Positions 60,659-60,963 of a stretch of DNA of 60,963 nucleotides are shown here, piece by piece. The position numbers and the translations under genes were made by a program. A model generated the notes under the pieces. The model had not been told where the DNA came from. It made no database searches and saw only the letters and a program-made list of their open reading frames with translations. This DNA is from Desulfobacca sp. (GTDB taxonomy: Bacteria > Desulfobacterota > Desulfobaccia > Desulfobaccales > Desulfobaccaceae): NCBI GenBank assembly GCA_028695935.1, contig JAQVHY010000003.1, positions 1 to 60,963 of the forward strand, in the 5' to 3' direction. Within the stretch, counting starts at the first letter, position 1; each line of letters opens with the position of its first letter.

Positions 60659-60963
60659 TGACTAGGGTTGGATCTGACCCTCAACAAAACAAGAGCAGAT
60701 TATACCTGACACTGGGAAATGTAACTTTAAAGGTCGTCAGGGTCTTTTATATAGCTATTATTTCAATATCAGAGCCCTCTTAAAAATTTAATAAGGTATG
60801 ATATAGAGCAGGTATACGTCATAAGCGGACATATTATTCCGAGCGTAATATTGATTAACCTCAAAATGTAGAACCGCCCACCTCGGCGGTTCAGGCGCCA
60901 CCGCTCTCGGCAGCGCTACATTAAGCTATTTCCTGCACTGAGTGTTAATTGCTTATGCCTTGA
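60659..60963. other. Right-end intergenic region with a branched RNA-like fold
   Basis: No gene is seen. At 60865-60922 a 7-bp outer helix (AATGTAG with CTACATT) encloses a perfect hairpin AACCGCC-GGCGGTT (60872-60891) and a weaker second hairpin near 60895-60915. This makes a three-way-junction-like shape of about 58 bases. It matches no RNA family I recognise and has no T run after it. Upstream, GACCCT...AGGGTCTTTT around 60673-60750 is too widely spaced for a normal terminator. Confidence 0.4.

Noticed and set aside
60673-60760. GACCCT...AGGGTCTTTT as a terminator after folE2
   Set aside because: The arms are about 70 bases apart, too far for a normal intrinsic terminator.

Overview
The window is about 61 kb of a gram-negative, anaerobic-looking chromosome with moderately high GC. 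The gene content suggests a Desulfobacterota (deltaproteobacterial) lineage near Desulfobaccales or Syntrophia: two HdrA/MvhD loci, an archaeal-type ApgM beside homoserine dehydrogenase, zapB-zapA-(6S RNA)-rny-ymdB, two-subunit GlyRS, FolE2, a SecDF fusion and QueH. This placement is an inference from gene families. No rRNA, tRNA, CRISPR array or integrated phage was seen.

Layout. 1-3873 (minus): a tandem HdrA-like flavoprotein followed by two MvhD-like subunits, preceded by a long base-paired leader and diverging from a Fur-family regulator. 4406-24447 (plus): housekeeping genes recD2, zapB-like, zapA, probable 6S RNA, rny, ymdB, a lipoprotein, sucCD, queH, cobA-hemD, a UvrD-type helicase, an MNT/HEPN pair, a PflX-like radical SAM protein, a phosphatase, secDF and purQ. 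24454-25500: a REP-associated transposase (RAYT) module bracketed by 39-bp perfect inverted repeats and nine REP palindromes. 25492-37145 (minus): an apgM/hom/alaC threonine-branch operon, a small Cys-rich protein, a YkgJ protein, glyQS, folC, a membrane protein and a pseudokinase-like protein. 37534-41109 (minus): a GH77-GH13 fusion. 41409-43032 (plus): an ABC-2 exporter pair.

43207-48838 (minus): a second Hdr locus with a six-cluster polyferredoxin, an HdrA-MvhD fusion, a second HdrA and a TauE-like permease. No HdrB, HdrC, hydrogenase or formate dehydrogenase gene is in the window. 49131-57178 (minus): a translationally coupled surface or flagellar glycosylation cluster of two paralogous CgeB/Maf-like plus GT9 pairs, followed by two small proteins. 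57461-60658: a TPR protein, then hisD and folE2 on the plus strand, each with a good sigma-70-type promoter.

The parts most worth following up are the two Hdr loci lacking HdrBC (one with degenerate HdrA cysteines and a partner gene with no normal start codon), the RAYT/REP module with a tandem duplication reaching into apgM, the unrelated period-7 tandem repeats scattered in operon spacers, the coupled GT9/CgeB duplication, and the structured leaders of the hdrA and rny transcripts.
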